The notes below the pieces were generated by a model, which worked only from the letters and a program-made list of their open reading frames with translations, was not told where the DNA came from and ran no database searches. From assembly GCA_026393895.1 (NCBI GenBank), contig JAPKZG010000006.1:1-41119 (forward strand): a DNA stretch of 41,119 nt. The letters run 5' to 3'. This document shows, in pieces, positions 17,175 through 26,036 of the stretch. How positions within the stretch are numbered: the stretch's first letter is position 1; each line of letters starts with the position of its first letter. The stretch comes from Candidatus Aminicenantota bacterium. Its GTDB lineage: Bacteria > Acidobacteriota > Aminicenantia > Aminicenantales > UBA4085. The translations under genes were made by a program, and so were the position numbers.

Positions 17175-18650
17175 ATGACGCGTCGGTCGATCGTAACGGT
17201 TTGGGGCCTCATCGTTTTTTGGGGGATCGCTTTGGTTCTGAGCTTCCTCAGCCTCTCCGGGTTTCTCATGAACGATGACGAAGGGACTTACCTCTACGCG
17301 GCCTGGCGGGTCGGTCTCGGCGAGGTCCCCTATCGCGATTTCTCCCTCGTTCAGGCGCCGCTCAGTTTTTATCTGGGAGCGGCGGTGTTCAAGATTATCG
17401 GGCCGTCGGTTTGGGCGGCCCGCGCCACGGACGTATTGTTCATGATCGGCGCCGCATTTTTGATTTTCAAAACCGCCCGCCGGTTTTTCAAAATGGAAAC
17501 CGGGTTCGCCCTCGCTTCGGCGGGCATTTTTCTTTTCAACAAACACATTTTCTTTCTCGGCCGATCCTTCATGCCCGATGTTCCCATGCTCTTTTTCGGA
17601 GTCGCCGCGCTCTATTTCGCCCTTCGGGGAGAGGAGGCGGGGCGGACGTCCGAACGCGTGCGAAAGGACGCGTTTCTCGTCGGCCTGATGGCCGGCCTTT
17701 CGGCCTTGGCTAAAATCAACGGGATTTTGGTCCTGGCCGGATATGTCTCCTATCTCGTTTTCGAAGGAATCCGCAAGCGGCAATCCTGGAGAGAGGCTGC
17801 CGCCAAGACCGGCTTGGCCGGGGCGGGATTCACGCTTTCCTTCGGGATTCCTTTCGGCCTTCTTCTCGTCTTTGTTCCCGGGACCTATGACGCGATGTTC
17901 GGTTTTCACGCCGCCAAGGAAGCGGTTGCCGGATTCACGTATACGTCTCTCGTCCTCCGGCGTCTCGTCCAAACGATCGGAAATCACAATTACGCTCTCG
18001 CTGCCGGAGCCCTAGCGGCGCTTTGTTTGGACCGGAGCAGGCGAGGCAACCGCTCAAAAACCCTTCTCTGGATGTTCGCGGCGGCAACGCTGGTCCTGGC
18101 TTTCGTTCCCAGCCGGTTTTTTCTCCGTTATGTCGTTTTCGCGGCCGCGCCCGCGGCCCTGTTGTTCGGAGCGGGATGCGAGGCCCTGGCGAAACGGAAA
18201 AACATCGGCCGGATCGGCCTTCCGATATTGACTATTTTGGTTCTCCTGTGTCTCGGCCCGACCCTGAGTCCCAGGAAGATCCTCGCGAGAGACGAAGGAA
18301 CAAGGGCCGCGGCTTCCTTCATCCGGGAAAACACGAAGCCGGACGATTTCGTTTTCGGCGACGAACCGTTCCTGAATTTTCTCGCCCAACGGCCCTGTCC
18401 GCCGCAGTTGGTCGATGTCTCCGAAGCTATGATCACGTCGGGCCGGATTACCACCGCCGGGATCGTGGAAGAATGCGAGAAGCGGGCCGTCAAGCTCATC
18501 TTTGTCGAAAAAGGGGCTTCCGCCCATCACCTGGTCAAATTGAAGGATTATTCCGGTTTCCGGAATTACCTGCGCGATCGATACCGGCCGGCAACGATAA
18601 TCCGGCGGGAATTCCTGGACGTCGAGTTCTTCCTCCGGTCCGGAGATTGA
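17175..18650 (+). CDS. Polytopic membrane glycosyltransferase (ArnT/PMT-like, GT39/GT83 type)
   Basis: A 491-residue inner-membrane protein with about ten hydrophobic segments. The first periplasmic loop carries MNDDEGTYLYAAWR near residue 32, matching the catalytic acidic loop of polyprenyl-phosphate-dependent GT-C enzymes. Further typical features are PYRDFSLVQAPLSFYLGA and GRSFMPDVPMLFFGVAALY. The C-terminal about 130 residues form a soluble domain with REN(T)KPDDFVFGDEPF, as in many bacterial family-39-like proteins. It probably transfers a sugar from a lipid-linked donor to lipid A, a glycan or a protein; acceptor and sugar are unknown. AGGAG lies four bases before the ATG. Confidence 0.75.
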   Translation: MTRRSIVTVWGLIVFWGIALVLSFLSLSGFLMNDDEGTYLYAAWRVGLGEVPYRDFSLVQAPLSFYLGAAVFKIIGPSVWAARATDVLFMIGAAFLIFKTARRFFKMETGFALASAGIFLFNKHIFFLGRSFMPDVPMLFFGVAALYFALRGEEAGRTSERVRKDAFLVGLMAGLSALAKINGILVLAGYVSYLVFEGIRKRQSWREAAAKTGLAGAGFTLSFGIPFGLLLVFVPGTYDAMFGFHAAKEAVAGFTYTSLVLRRLVQTIGNHNYALAAGALAALCLDRSRRGNRSKTLLWMFAAATLVLAFVPSRFFLRYVVFAAAPAALLFGAGCEALAKRKNIGRIGLPILTILVLLCLGPTLSPRKILARDEGTRAAASFIRENTKPDDFVFGDEPFLNFLAQRPCPPQLVDVSEAMITSGRITTAGIVEECEKRAVKLIFVEKGASAHHLVKLKDYSGFRNYLRDRYRPATIIRREFLDVEFFLRSGD

Positions 18651-18672
18651 CAGATCAAGTCCGTCCCGTTCC

Positions 18673-18700
18673 TTGACACTCCTCCCGGCGATTCGATAAC
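18673..18700 (+). promoter_or_regulatory. Candidate sigma70 promoter of thrC
   Basis: Perfect TTGACA (18673-18678), a 16-base spacer and GATAAC (18695-18700). A start near 18707 gives a leader of about 35 bases to the ATG at 18742; GAGGCG lies just before that ATG. Confidence 0.5.
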
Positions 18701-18741
18701 ATCCTAAACGCATTTAAAACGATTTTTTTACCGAGGCGATC

Positions 18742-20232
18742 ATGCGCTACATCGGAACCCACGCCAATCATCCCTTTGCGTCCGCCTCCGAGGCCGTCCT
18801 TTTAGGGATGGTCCCCCGGGGCGGTCTGTTCGTTCCGGAATTCATCCCCCAACTGGAGGCGGACACCCTGGCCCAACCCGACTACTTGGAGACGGCCCGG
18901 CGGATCATGGCCGCATATTTCACCGATTTTGCGCCGGACGTTCTCGATTCCTGTCTCCGGCGGACCTACAACAGGGAAAACTTCCACACGCCGGACATCG
19001 TCAATCTCCGGCCGCTCGGCCGGCGCCGTTTTCTCCTCGAGCTCTTTCACGGGCCGACAGCCGCCTTCAAGGACGTCGCCCTTCAATTGATGCCCCACTT
19101 GACGACCACGGCCAAATCGCTGACCGGCGACAAAACGCACACGCTGATTTTGGTCGCCACGTCCGGCGACACCGGCAAGGCGGCGCTCGAGGGTTACAAA
19201 AACGTCGACGGCATATCCATCGTCGTGTTTTACCCGCAGGGCGGCGTGAGCGAGGTTCAGCGTCTCCAGATGGCCACGACCGACGGCCGGAACACCAAGG
19301 TCTTCGCCGTTCGCGGCAACTTCGACGACTGCCAGACGGGCGCCAAGGCGCTGTTTCTGGACTCCAACCTGCGCGACTACCTGACCGGGATGCAGATCAA
19401 GCTCTCGACGGGAAATTCCATCAACTGGGGCCGTCTGGCCCCCCAGATCGTTTACTACGTCCGGGCTTATGCGCTGCTGGCCGCGCGCGGCGAAATCAAA
19501 TCCGGCGACGAAGTCGACATCTGCGTCCCGACCGGGAACTTCGGCAACATCCTGGCCGCCTGGTACGCCCGGGCGATGGGCCTTCCCGTCCGCAAGCTTT
19601 TCTGCGCCTCCAACAAAAACAACATCCTGACGGATTTCTTCCAGACCGGCGTTTACGATACCCACCGGGAATTCCACCGGACGTCTTCGCCTTCGATGGA
19701 CATCCTGATCTCCTCCAACCTGGAGCGGTTCCTGTTTGAAATCGCCGGGCGCGACGCCGAGAAAATCAAACCATGGTTCCTGGACCGCTTCCGGACCGGC
19801 CGGTTCCAAATCGACGCTGAAACAAAAAAGGCGATCGACGCGCTCGTCGTCCCCGGCTGGGCAGACGAGCCCCGGGTGTTCGCCGAAATCAAGAATGTCC
19901 ACGAGGAAACCGGGATGATTATCGACACCCATACCGCGGTCGCCTCGGCCGTTTCCCGCGACATCGGCCCCAAGGACGGCCCGGCGACGATCATCGCTTC
20001 GACCGCCTCGCCGTTCAAATTCGCCGGCGACGTGCTGGCCGCGATCACGGGCGAAGCCGAACCGGACGAATTCAAGGCGATCGACCGGCTGAGCGAACTC
20101 GCCGGCGAGCCCGCCCACCGGGCGGTCCGCGGATTGCAGGAGCGTCCGGTCCTTCATGAAGGCGTCCTCCCGATTTCCCAAATGCGCGAAGCCGTCATCG
20201 GGTTTGCCGAAGGCGTCAAAACGCGGACTTGA
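18742..20232 (+). CDS. thrC: Threonine synthase
   Basis: A 496-residue fold-type II PLP enzyme that converts O-phosphohomoserine to threonine. The length and N-terminus (MRYIGTHANHPFASASEAVL) match the longer class-2 (E. coli/yeast-like) threonine synthases. The Schiff-base lysine is K110 in LFHGPTAAFKDVALQL. The phosphate-cup segments ATSGDTGKAALEG and CVPTGNFGNILAAWYA, and the DTHTAVA segment near the end, are intact. The next gene begins 15 bases later and probably encodes the preceding pathway step (homoserine phosphorylation), making a two-gene threonine operon. Upstream enzymes (aspartate kinase, homoserine dehydrogenase) are not in the window. Confidence 0.93.
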   Translation: MRYIGTHANHPFASASEAVLLGMVPRGGLFVPEFIPQLEADTLAQPDYLETARRIMAAYFTDFAPDVLDSCLRRTYNRENFHTPDIVNLRPLGRRRFLLELFHGPTAAFKDVALQLMPHLTTTAKSLTGDKTHTLILVATSGDTGKAALEGYKNVDGISIVVFYPQGGVSEVQRLQMATTDGRNTKVFAVRGNFDDCQTGAKALFLDSNLRDYLTGMQIKLSTGNSINWGRLAPQIVYYVRAYALLAARGEIKSGDEVDICVPTGNFGNILAAWYARAMGLPVRKLFCASNKNNILTDFFQTGVYDTHREFHRTSSPSMDILISSNLERFLFEIAGRDAEKIKPWFLDRFRTGRFQIDAETKKAIDALVVPGWADEPRVFAEIKNVHEETGMIIDTHTAVASAVSRDIGPKDGPATIIASTASPFKFAGDVLAAITGEAEPDEFKAIDRLSELAGEPAHRAVRGLQERPVLHEGVLPISQMREAVIGFAEGVKTRT

Positions 20233-20247
20233 CCGCAAGGACATCCC

Positions 20248-21423
20248 GTGAAGCACATCATTCTCGTCGGCGACGGAATGTCCGACGATCCCCAACCCGC
20301 CCTCGGCGGAAAGACTCCCCTCGAAGCAGCCGCCACGCCGAACATGGACCGGGTCGCCGCCAGCGGCCGCGTCGGCCGGCTCCTCACCATCCCGCCCGGG
20401 CTTCCGCCCGGCAGCGACGTAGCCAACCTCTCGCTCATGGGCTACGACGCGGCGGCCAACTACCAGGGACGCGGGCCGATCGAAGCCGCCAGCATCGGCG
20501 TCGAGCTCGGTCCCGAAGACACCGCGTTCCGGTGCAACCTGCTCACGCTCGGCGGCGGACTCATGACCGATTATTCGGCCGGACATATCACGACCGGGGA
20601 ATCGCGGCCGATTCTTCTCGAACTCCAGGCCGCTCTGGGCACGGACCGTGTCCGCTTCATCCCGGGCGTCAGCTACCGGCACCTGACCATCATCCGCGAT
20701 TTTCCAACGGGTTTGGATTGCACGCCGCCTCACGACATATCCGGGCAACCCTGGGCACCGCATCTGCCGAAGGGCCCGGGACGGGAATTGATTCTCGATT
20801 TAATGGAAAAGGCCCGGCCGGTATTGGCCGCAAACGAAATCAACCGGAAGCGAAAAACACCGGCAACCGACATCTGGCCGTGGGGCCAAGGCCGGGCGAT
20901 GAAACTCCGGACGCTGGGTCAGCGCTTCGGGTTGAAAGGGTCGGTCATCTCGGCCGTGGACCTCGTCCGCGGGCTGGGGAAACTCGCCGGGCTCAAGGTC
21001 CGCCTCGTTCCCGGAGCCACGGGATATCTCGGGACGAACTACGCGGGGAAGATCGCGGCCGCCAAGGCCGCCTTGACCGACGAGGATTTCGTCTATCTTC
21101 ACGTCGAAGCGCCTGATGAAACCAGCCACGAGGGCGACCTCGCGAAGAAAATCCAGGCTATCGAGGAATTCGACCTCAATATCGTCGGCGAAATTCTGGC
21201 CTTGGCGGAAAACGTCTCCGGCGTCCGGATTCTCGTCGCGCCCGACCACGCCACCAAGTTGCAAACGAAAACCCACGCCGCCGATCCGATTCCTTACGTT
21301 GTCTGCGGCCCAGGAATCGCCCGGGACGGCGGGTCGGTTTACAGTGAGCGGGCCGCCGAAAAGGCACCGATCGACCGGGCCGTGGAATTGTTCGAACGCT
21401 TCATCCGCGGCTCCTGGGCCTGA
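20248..21423 (+). CDS. ApgM-like phosphoglycerate mutase family protein, probable homoserine kinase
   Basis: A 391-residue alkaline-phosphatase-superfamily protein of the archaeal-type cofactor-independent phosphoglycerate mutase group. The metal-site motifs are VGDGMSDDP at the N-terminus, GSDVANLSLMGYD with the likely nucleophile Ser near residue 61, HVEAPDETSHEGD near residue 290 and APDHATKLQTKTHAADPIP near residue 330. A branch of this family was proposed to be a non-orthologous homoserine kinase because it lies beside threonine biosynthesis genes. Here it follows thrC by 15 bases, and no GHMP-type ThrB is seen. I infer homoserine phosphorylation; a glycolytic mutase role remains possible. 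The start is GTG at 20248 with AAGGAC upstream. Confidence 0.8.
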   Translation: MKHIILVGDGMSDDPQPALGGKTPLEAAATPNMDRVAASGRVGRLLTIPPGLPPGSDVANLSLMGYDAAANYQGRGPIEAASIGVELGPEDTAFRCNLLTLGGGLMTDYSAGHITTGESRPILLELQAALGTDRVRFIPGVSYRHLTIIRDFPTGLDCTPPHDISGQPWAPHLPKGPGRELILDLMEKARPVLAANEINRKRKTPATDIWPWGQGRAMKLRTLGQRFGLKGSVISAVDLVRGLGKLAGLKVRLVPGATGYLGTNYAGKIAAAKAALTDEDFVYLHVEAPDETSHEGDLAKKIQAIEEFDLNIVGEILALAENVSGVRILVAPDHATKLQTKTHAADPIPYVVCGPGIARDGGSVYSERAAEKAPIDRAVELFERFIRGSWA

Positions 21424-21450
21424 CCCGGGAGTTGTTCGGGCGGGAGAACG

Positions 21451-21470
21451 CGGTCGCCTTTGAGCGACCG
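21451..21470. other. Hairpin downstream of the ApgM-like gene
   Basis: CGGTCGC (21451-21457) and GCGACCG (21464-21470) form a perfect 7-bp stem with loop CTTTGA, 27 bases past the stop. There is no T-run after it, so it is not a classical terminator; it could cap the 3' end of the thrC message. Confidence 0.35.
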
Positions 21471-21585
21471 AAAGACGTCCAAGTGCTAGACAAGACAACC
21501 GATTAAAAATCATCCTTTACTTTAGGAGCATGTTGGTCGTAAGTTCAGGAGAGTTATTCTGAGGCATCCTTCCGGGAAAAACAGA

Positions 21586-22791
21586 ATGGCGGGAAAAACG
21601 TTCTTTTCGATCGCGGCGCCGTCCCGGTCCAACGGGAACATCGGGGCGTTTGCGGTTATCTGCCTCCTCCTGTTGCCGGCCGTCCCCGGACTTCATTCCT
21701 CGCCTCTCCCGGCCCAGGAAACCGATTGCCACGGCCAAGTTTCGGGCTGGCTCACGATCCCGCTTGAAAGCGGCCGCGGCCTTCCCTTCGGCGTCCGCTA
21801 TATCCCGACGTTTTCCCTGAAAACGCCCGTCTCGCCGGCCTGGAATTTCGACGTCGAGGCGGCCGCGAATCTTTATTCCTCGATCGACCTCAAATCGGGT
21901 TGGGATTCGCTGCAAAGCGAGATCAAGCCATACCGTCTCTGGGCGCGGATGACGACCGACCGCTTCGAAGCGCGGCTCGGCCTCCAAAAAATCGAATTCG
22001 GCTCCGCCCGCCTCCTCCGCCCGCTCATGTGGTTTGACCGGGTGGACCCCAACGACCCGCTTCAACTGACCGACGGGGTGACCGGCCTGCTCCTGAAATA
22101 TACGTTTCAAAACAATGCAGCCTTGTGGGCCTGGGGTTTGACGGGCAACAATTCGTGCAAGGGCTGGGAGTCTTTTCCGACCAGGGCCGAGACGGTCGAA
22201 TTCGGCGGACGGGCCCAGGCGCCCGCGCTCGGCGGCGAGCTGGCCGTGACCTTCCACCACCGGCAATTGGACGCGTTCGGCGGCCTTTTGCCCGTCGACG
22301 CGGATGAGCGGATGAGCGTTCCCGAAACGCGGCTCGGATTCGACGGATACTGGGACGTCGGCCCCGGAATCTGGTTTGAAGCCGTCATCACGAAACAAAA
22401 TTTCTCCGTTTCCCCCTACCGCCTCCAAAAAGCCGCAACCGTCGGCCTGGAGAACACGTTCGCCGTCGGGAACGGGTTGCATATCCTGGCCGAACATCTC
22501 GTTTTCCAGTCGTCGCTCGATTTTTGGGAGGCGGGCTCAAGCCGCTCCTTGAGCGCCCTTTCCCTCGATTACCCCCTCGGCCTTCTCGACCGCCTGCGTT
22601 GCATGGTTTTCCGCGATGGGGGGAGCGGCGAATGGTACCGCCTTCTGACCTGGCAAAGAACATACGATCGCTGGAGCATCTTCGCCATCGTCTTTTGGAA
22701 TCCCGAGACGTACGGCCTCTACGGAGGGCCCGCCGGGATGAACCTTTTCGGCGGGCGGGGCGTCTACATCATGGTCGCCTGGAATCACTAG
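21586..22791 (+). CDS. Predicted outer-membrane beta-barrel protein
   Basis: A 401-residue protein of no recognised family. An N-terminal signal segment (FAVICLLLLPAVPG, then SSPLPAQE) is followed by a region rich in alternating hydrophobic/polar strands and aromatic girdle residues: KPYRLWARMTTDRFEARLGL, ALWAWGLTGN, GIWFEAVITKQNFSV, WYRLLTWQRTYDRWSIFAIV. This is the look of an outer-membrane barrel of about 14-16 strands. It lies 92 bases before an ABC ATPase, two FtsX-type permeases and a LolA-like protein on the same strand, separated by a strong hairpin. It is plausibly the outer-membrane end of that export route. The start is the ATG at 21586, but no strong ribosome site is seen. Confidence 0.6.
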   Translation: MAGKTFFSIAAPSRSNGNIGAFAVICLLLLPAVPGLHSSPLPAQETDCHGQVSGWLTIPLESGRGLPFGVRYIPTFSLKTPVSPAWNFDVEAAANLYSSIDLKSGWDSLQSEIKPYRLWARMTTDRFEARLGLQKIEFGSARLLRPLMWFDRVDPNDPLQLTDGVTGLLLKYTFQNNAALWAWGLTGNNSCKGWESFPTRAETVEFGGRAQAPALGGELAVTFHHRQLDAFGGLLPVDADERMSVPETRLGFDGYWDVGPGIWFEAVITKQNFSVSPYRLQKAATVGLENTFAVGNGLHILAEHLVFQSSLDFWEAGSSRSLSALSLDYPLGLLDRLRCMVFRDGGSGEWYRLLTWQRTYDRWSIFAIVFWNPETYGLYGGPAGMNLFGGRGVYIMVAWNH

Positions 22792-22800
22792 GGAAATGGA

Positions 22801-22839
22801 GGGACATGACCCGATTTTCCGAAATCGGGATCGTGTCCC
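22801..22839. repeat. Long palindromic hairpin between the barrel gene and the ABC operon
   Basis: GGGACATGACCCGATTT (22801-22817) pairs with AAATCGGG plus TCGTGTCCC (22822-22839) around the loop TCCG, giving about 17 pairs with one bulged A. No T-run follows. It looks like a REP-like palindromic element or an RNA stabiliser/attenuator lowering expression of the operon relative to the barrel gene. Confidence 0.6.
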
Positions 22840-22883
22840 CCGTTTCCCGGAGGGTGGATAGATCAAAGGGAAACGAGGACAAT

Positions 22884-23582
22884 ATGGATATGAAAGAATT
22901 GATCCGAACCGTGGACCTAACCAAGATTTACCCTTCCGGGGAACAACCGATCACCGCGCTCCGCGACGTCAATCTCGTCTTCACTCCCGGCGAATTCGCC
23001 GGGCTCGTCGGACCGAGCGGTTCGGGTAAAACGACTCTTCTAAACATCGTCGGATCGCTCGACACCCCCACCTCCGGAAGCGTCGAAGTCCTGGGCGGGA
23101 AAATCGAGAAGCTGTCTCATAAGAAAGCGGCCGAACTGCGCAACCGCCATATCGGGTTTATCTTTCAGACGTTCAACCTCCTGCCCGTTTACACCGTTTA
23201 CGAAAACGTGGAATTCCCGCTGCTTCTACTGGGGATGAAGGCGGCGGCCCGGCGCAAGGCCGTCCGCGACGCCCTCGCCTGGGTCGGGTTGGCCGACCGG
23301 GAAAAATCGCGGCCGGCCCAGCTTTCGGGCGGCCAGAGCCAACGGGTGGCGATCGCCCGGGCGGTCGTCAAGAAACCCGATCTCGTCCTGGACGACGAGC
23401 CCACGGCCAATTTGGACGCCGAAAATTCCCATCACATCCTCGAGACGATGAAAGCCATCAACCGCGACCTCGGAACGACGTTTCTTTTCTCGACCCACGA
23501 CGACAAGGTCATCCGGCATTTGCGCCGGAAAATCACCCTGATCGACGGCCGCGTCGCCGCCGACGAAACGAAAACGGCGTAA
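22884..23582 (+). CDS. MacB/LolD-type ABC transporter ATP-binding protein
   Basis: A 232-residue ATPase. Walker [16 protein letters not shown] is near residue 44, the Q-loop IFQTFNLLP near residue 94, the signature [14 protein letters not shown] near residue 148, Walker [13 protein letters not shown] near residue 170 and the switch His in STHDDKV near residue 203. NLLP and TANLD are hallmarks of the LolD/MacB/FtsE group, which drive mechanotransmission rather than classical transport. Walker B reads VLDDEP, a minor variant. The ATG at 22884 with GAGGAC upstream is chosen; the frame is open much further up, across the hairpin. It is followed 10 bases later by the first permease. Confidence 0.92.
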   Translation: MDMKELIRTVDLTKIYPSGEQPITALRDVNLVFTPGEFAGLVGPSGSGKTTLLNIVGSLDTPTSGSVEVLGGKIEKLSHKKAAELRNRHIGFIFQTFNLLPVYTVYENVEFPLLLLGMKAAARRKAVRDALAWVGLADREKSRPAQLSGGQSQRVAIARAVVKKPDLVLDDEPTANLDAENSHHILETMKAINRDLGTTFLFSTHDDKVIRHLRRKITLIDGRVAADETKTA

Positions 23583-23592
23583 GGAGGCGGGC

Positions 23593-24765
23593 ATGATCAT
23601 CCCCAAGCTCGCGTTCCGCAACCTGATCGGCAACGGGACGAAAACCTGGCTCAACGCCTTGGTCCTGTCCTTCTCCTTCGTCGCCATCATCTGGGGCCAA
23701 AGCCTGTTCGAGGGCATGGACAAGGAGATGTCGAAAGTCACGATCGACCAGGAAGCCGGCGGCGGCCAATACTGGGCCGGGGCGTTCGATCCGTTCGACC
23801 CGATGACGATCGACGACGCGCCGAAGACGATCCCCGCCGAATTGGCCGTCGAGACATCCTCCGGCCGGGCCGCCCCGATCCTGATCGTCTCAGGAACGAT
23901 CTATCCCAAAGGCCGGATGGTCCCTGCCCTGCTCAAAGGCGTCGACCCGGACCAGGCCGTCCTGAAACTTCCGTTCGACCGCCTCCGCGGCGCCGCGGGA
24001 GACATCCCCGGATTAATCGGCGCGCGAATGGCTAAAAACACCGGGCTATCCAAGGGCGATACCGTCACTGTCCGGTGGCGGGACGCGTCTGGAACGTTCG
24101 ACGCCGCGGACATCGAAATCGTCGAAATTTTTCAAACCCAAGTCCAGACCGTGGACGTCGGGCAAATCTGGATCCCCTTGAAAGCGCTTCAAGGCATGAC
24201 CGGGCGGACGGGCAAGGCGACGATCGTCACGATGCCGGCCGGAACCGCGCCGCGGACTTATCCCGAATGGAGCTTCCAGGGCCACGACGTGCTTCTCAAA
24301 GACATCAAGAATTTCGTCCAGGCGAAATCCGTCGGCTTTTCCATTTTCTATCTAACGCTCATGGCCATGGCCCTGCTCGCGATTTTCAACACCCAGATCC
24401 TGTCCATCTGGCACCGCCGCCGGGAGATCGGAACGCTTATCGCCCTCGGCATGCCGCGCGGCCGCGTGATCCGGCTGTTCACTCTGGAGGGCACGATGCT
24501 CTCTCTTTTGGCGGCCGCGGTCGGGGCCGTTTACGGATTGCCGCTCCTGATCTATATGGCTAAACACGGCTGGGTCCTTCCCGCAGGCCAGGCGGACAGC
24601 TTCGGCCTGGCCCTTAACCAGGCGCTCTACCCGGCCTACAGCGCCGGGTTGGTCATCGTCACGATTCTTATCGTCCTGGCCGCAACCACGGTCGTCAGCT
24701 TCCTGCCGACGCGTAAAATCGTCACCCTCAAACCCACCGACGCCCTGAAGGGGAAATGGTCATGA
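23593..24765 (+). CDS. FtsX/MacB-type ABC transporter permease 1
   Basis: A 390-residue inner-membrane subunit with the LolC/MacB topology: one N-terminal helix (LNALVLSFSFVAIIWG), a large periplasmic domain (about residues 45-255) and three C-terminal helices with the FtsX-type segment IWHRRREIGTLIALGMPRGRV around the coupling helix. The periplasmic domain is MacB_PCD-like. AAGGAGG lies seven bases before the ATG, and the stop overlaps the start of the second permease (ATGA). The two different permeases imply a heterodimeric complex as in LolCE, rather than the MacB homodimer. The cargo is probably a lipoprotein or lipid, given the LolA-like gene at the end of the operon. Confidence 0.88.
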   Translation: MIIPKLAFRNLIGNGTKTWLNALVLSFSFVAIIWGQSLFEGMDKEMSKVTIDQEAGGGQYWAGAFDPFDPMTIDDAPKTIPAELAVETSSGRAAPILIVSGTIYPKGRMVPALLKGVDPDQAVLKLPFDRLRGAAGDIPGLIGARMAKNTGLSKGDTVTVRWRDASGTFDAADIEIVEIFQTQVQTVDVGQIWIPLKALQGMTGRTGKATIVTMPAGTAPRTYPEWSFQGHDVLLKDIKNFVQAKSVGFSIFYLTLMAMALLAIFNTQILSIWHRRREIGTLIALGMPRGRVIRLFTLEGTMLSLLAAAVGAVYGLPLLIYMAKHGWVLPAGQADSFGLALNQALYPAYSAGLVIVTILIVLAATTVVSFLPTRKIVTLKPTDALKGKWS

Positions 24766-26036
24766 TCCGCTTTCTGTTCAAAGGCCTGATCCGGGATCGT
24801 TCGCGGATTCTCTTCCCGTTTCTGACCGTGGCCATCGGCGTATTTCTGACCGTCGGCCTGTATTGTTACATCAAGGGCGCGGAATACCAGATCGTCGAAT
24901 TCAACGCCGACCTCCTGACCGGTCATGTGAAAGTGATGACCAAAGGATACGCCGCCGAGTCGGACCAGGCGCCGAACGATTTGGCCCTGACCGGAGTCGG
25001 GAAGCTCGTCAAAGAACTGAAAACGACGTTCCCCGGCATGACCTGGGCGCCGCGCATCCGGTTCGGCGGGCTTCTGGACGTTCCCGACGAGGCAGGCGAA
25101 ACGAAAGCCCAGGGGACGGTCGCCGGGACCGCGGCCGACATCCTGACCGCGGGAAGCGCCGAAATCCAGCGATTGGGATTGGAGAACACGGTTGTCCGGG
25201 GACGCTTGCCGGCGAAATCCGGCGAGATTCTCATCGGCGAAATCCTGGCGGACCGTTTGAACCTCGAACCGGGCGGGAAAGCGACCTTCATAGGCTCGAC
25301 GATGAACGGTGGGATGGCGACGGCCAACTTCACCATATCGGGTGTGGTCCGGTTCGGCGTCCGCGCCCTCGACCGGATGGGACTGGTCATGGACATCGCC
25401 GACGCCCAGGCCGTTCTCGATATGGAAGACGCCGCCGGAGAAATTCCCGGCTGGAGGACGGACGGTCCGTATGAGCGGGATGTCATCGAAGGCATCGCCT
25501 CCCGATTCAATATATCGGCTTCCGCTTCCACTGATGAGTTCACCCCCGTAATGAAGACCCTGCGCGACCAGAGCGATCTGGCCGCCCTGCTCGACCAACT
25601 CGGAGCGGTTAACGGCGCGGTTATCGCCATCTTCATCCTGGCCATGTCGCTGGTGCTGTGGAACTCCGGATTGATCGGAAGTCTCCGGCGGTACGGCGAA
25701 ATCGGCGTACGCCTGGCCATGGGCGAACCGAAAGGCGGCGTGTATCGGGCCATGTTGGGGGAAGCCGTGATGATCGGCTTCCTGGGAACGATCGCCGGCA
25801 CGGCCGTCGCCTTGGCGCTTTCCTATTATCTCCAAGCCCACGGCATCAACATCACCGGATTTCTCAAGAATGCCGCGGTCATGTTGCCCTCGGTGCTGCG
25901 CAGCCGGGTCACGCCCGCCGCCTATTTCATCGGGTTCATCCCCGGAATCCTCTCCACGCTCATCGGGACGGCCATCGCCGGGCGGGGCATTTACAAGCGC
26001 TCGACCGCCTCGTTGTTCAAGGAGCTCGAAACATGA
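24762..26036 (+). CDS. FtsX/MacB-type ABC transporter permease 2
   Basis: A 424-residue partner permease using the ATG at 24762, which overlaps the preceding TGA as ATGA (an in-frame ATG two codons earlier is possible). The N-terminal helix is ILFPFLTVAIGVFLTVGLYC, the periplasmic domain spans about residues 40-285, and three C-terminal helices follow, with the cytoplasmic SLRRYGEIGVRLAMGEPKGGV corresponding to the coupling region. It is diverged from permease 1, supporting a LolC/LolE-like pair. Its stop again overlaps the next ATG (26033-26036), so ATPase, both permeases and the LolA-like protein should be made in fixed ratio. Confidence 0.88.
   Translation: MIRFLFKGLIRDRSRILFPFLTVAIGVFLTVGLYCYIKGAEYQIVEFNADLLTGHVKVMTKGYAAESDQAPNDLALTGVGKLVKELKTTFPGMTWAPRIRFGGLLDVPDEAGETKAQGTVAGTAADILTAGSAEIQRLGLENTVVRGRLPAKSGEILIGEILADRLNLEPGGKATFIGSTMNGGMATANFTISGVVRFGVRALDRMGLVMDIADAQAVLDMEDAAGEIPGWRTDGPYERDVIEGIASRFNISASASTDEFTPVMKTLRDQSDLAALLDQLGAVNGAVIAIFILAMSLVLWNSGLIGSLRRYGEIGVRLAMGEPKGGVYRAMLGEAVMIGFLGTIAGTAVALALSYYLQAHGINITGFLKNAAVMLPSVLRSRVTPAAYFIGFIPGILSTLIGTAIAGRGIYKRSTASLFKELET

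Noticed and set aside
18802-20763. 653-codon open frame on the minus strand antisense to thrC and the ApgM-like gene
   Set aside because: It mirrors two well-supported enzymes, is Gly/Asp/Val/Arg-rich with no motifs, and arises from GC-rich third positions.
24636-25841. 401-codon minus-strand frame across the second permease
   Set aside because: Shadow of a permease with overlapping start and stop signals; no domain seen.
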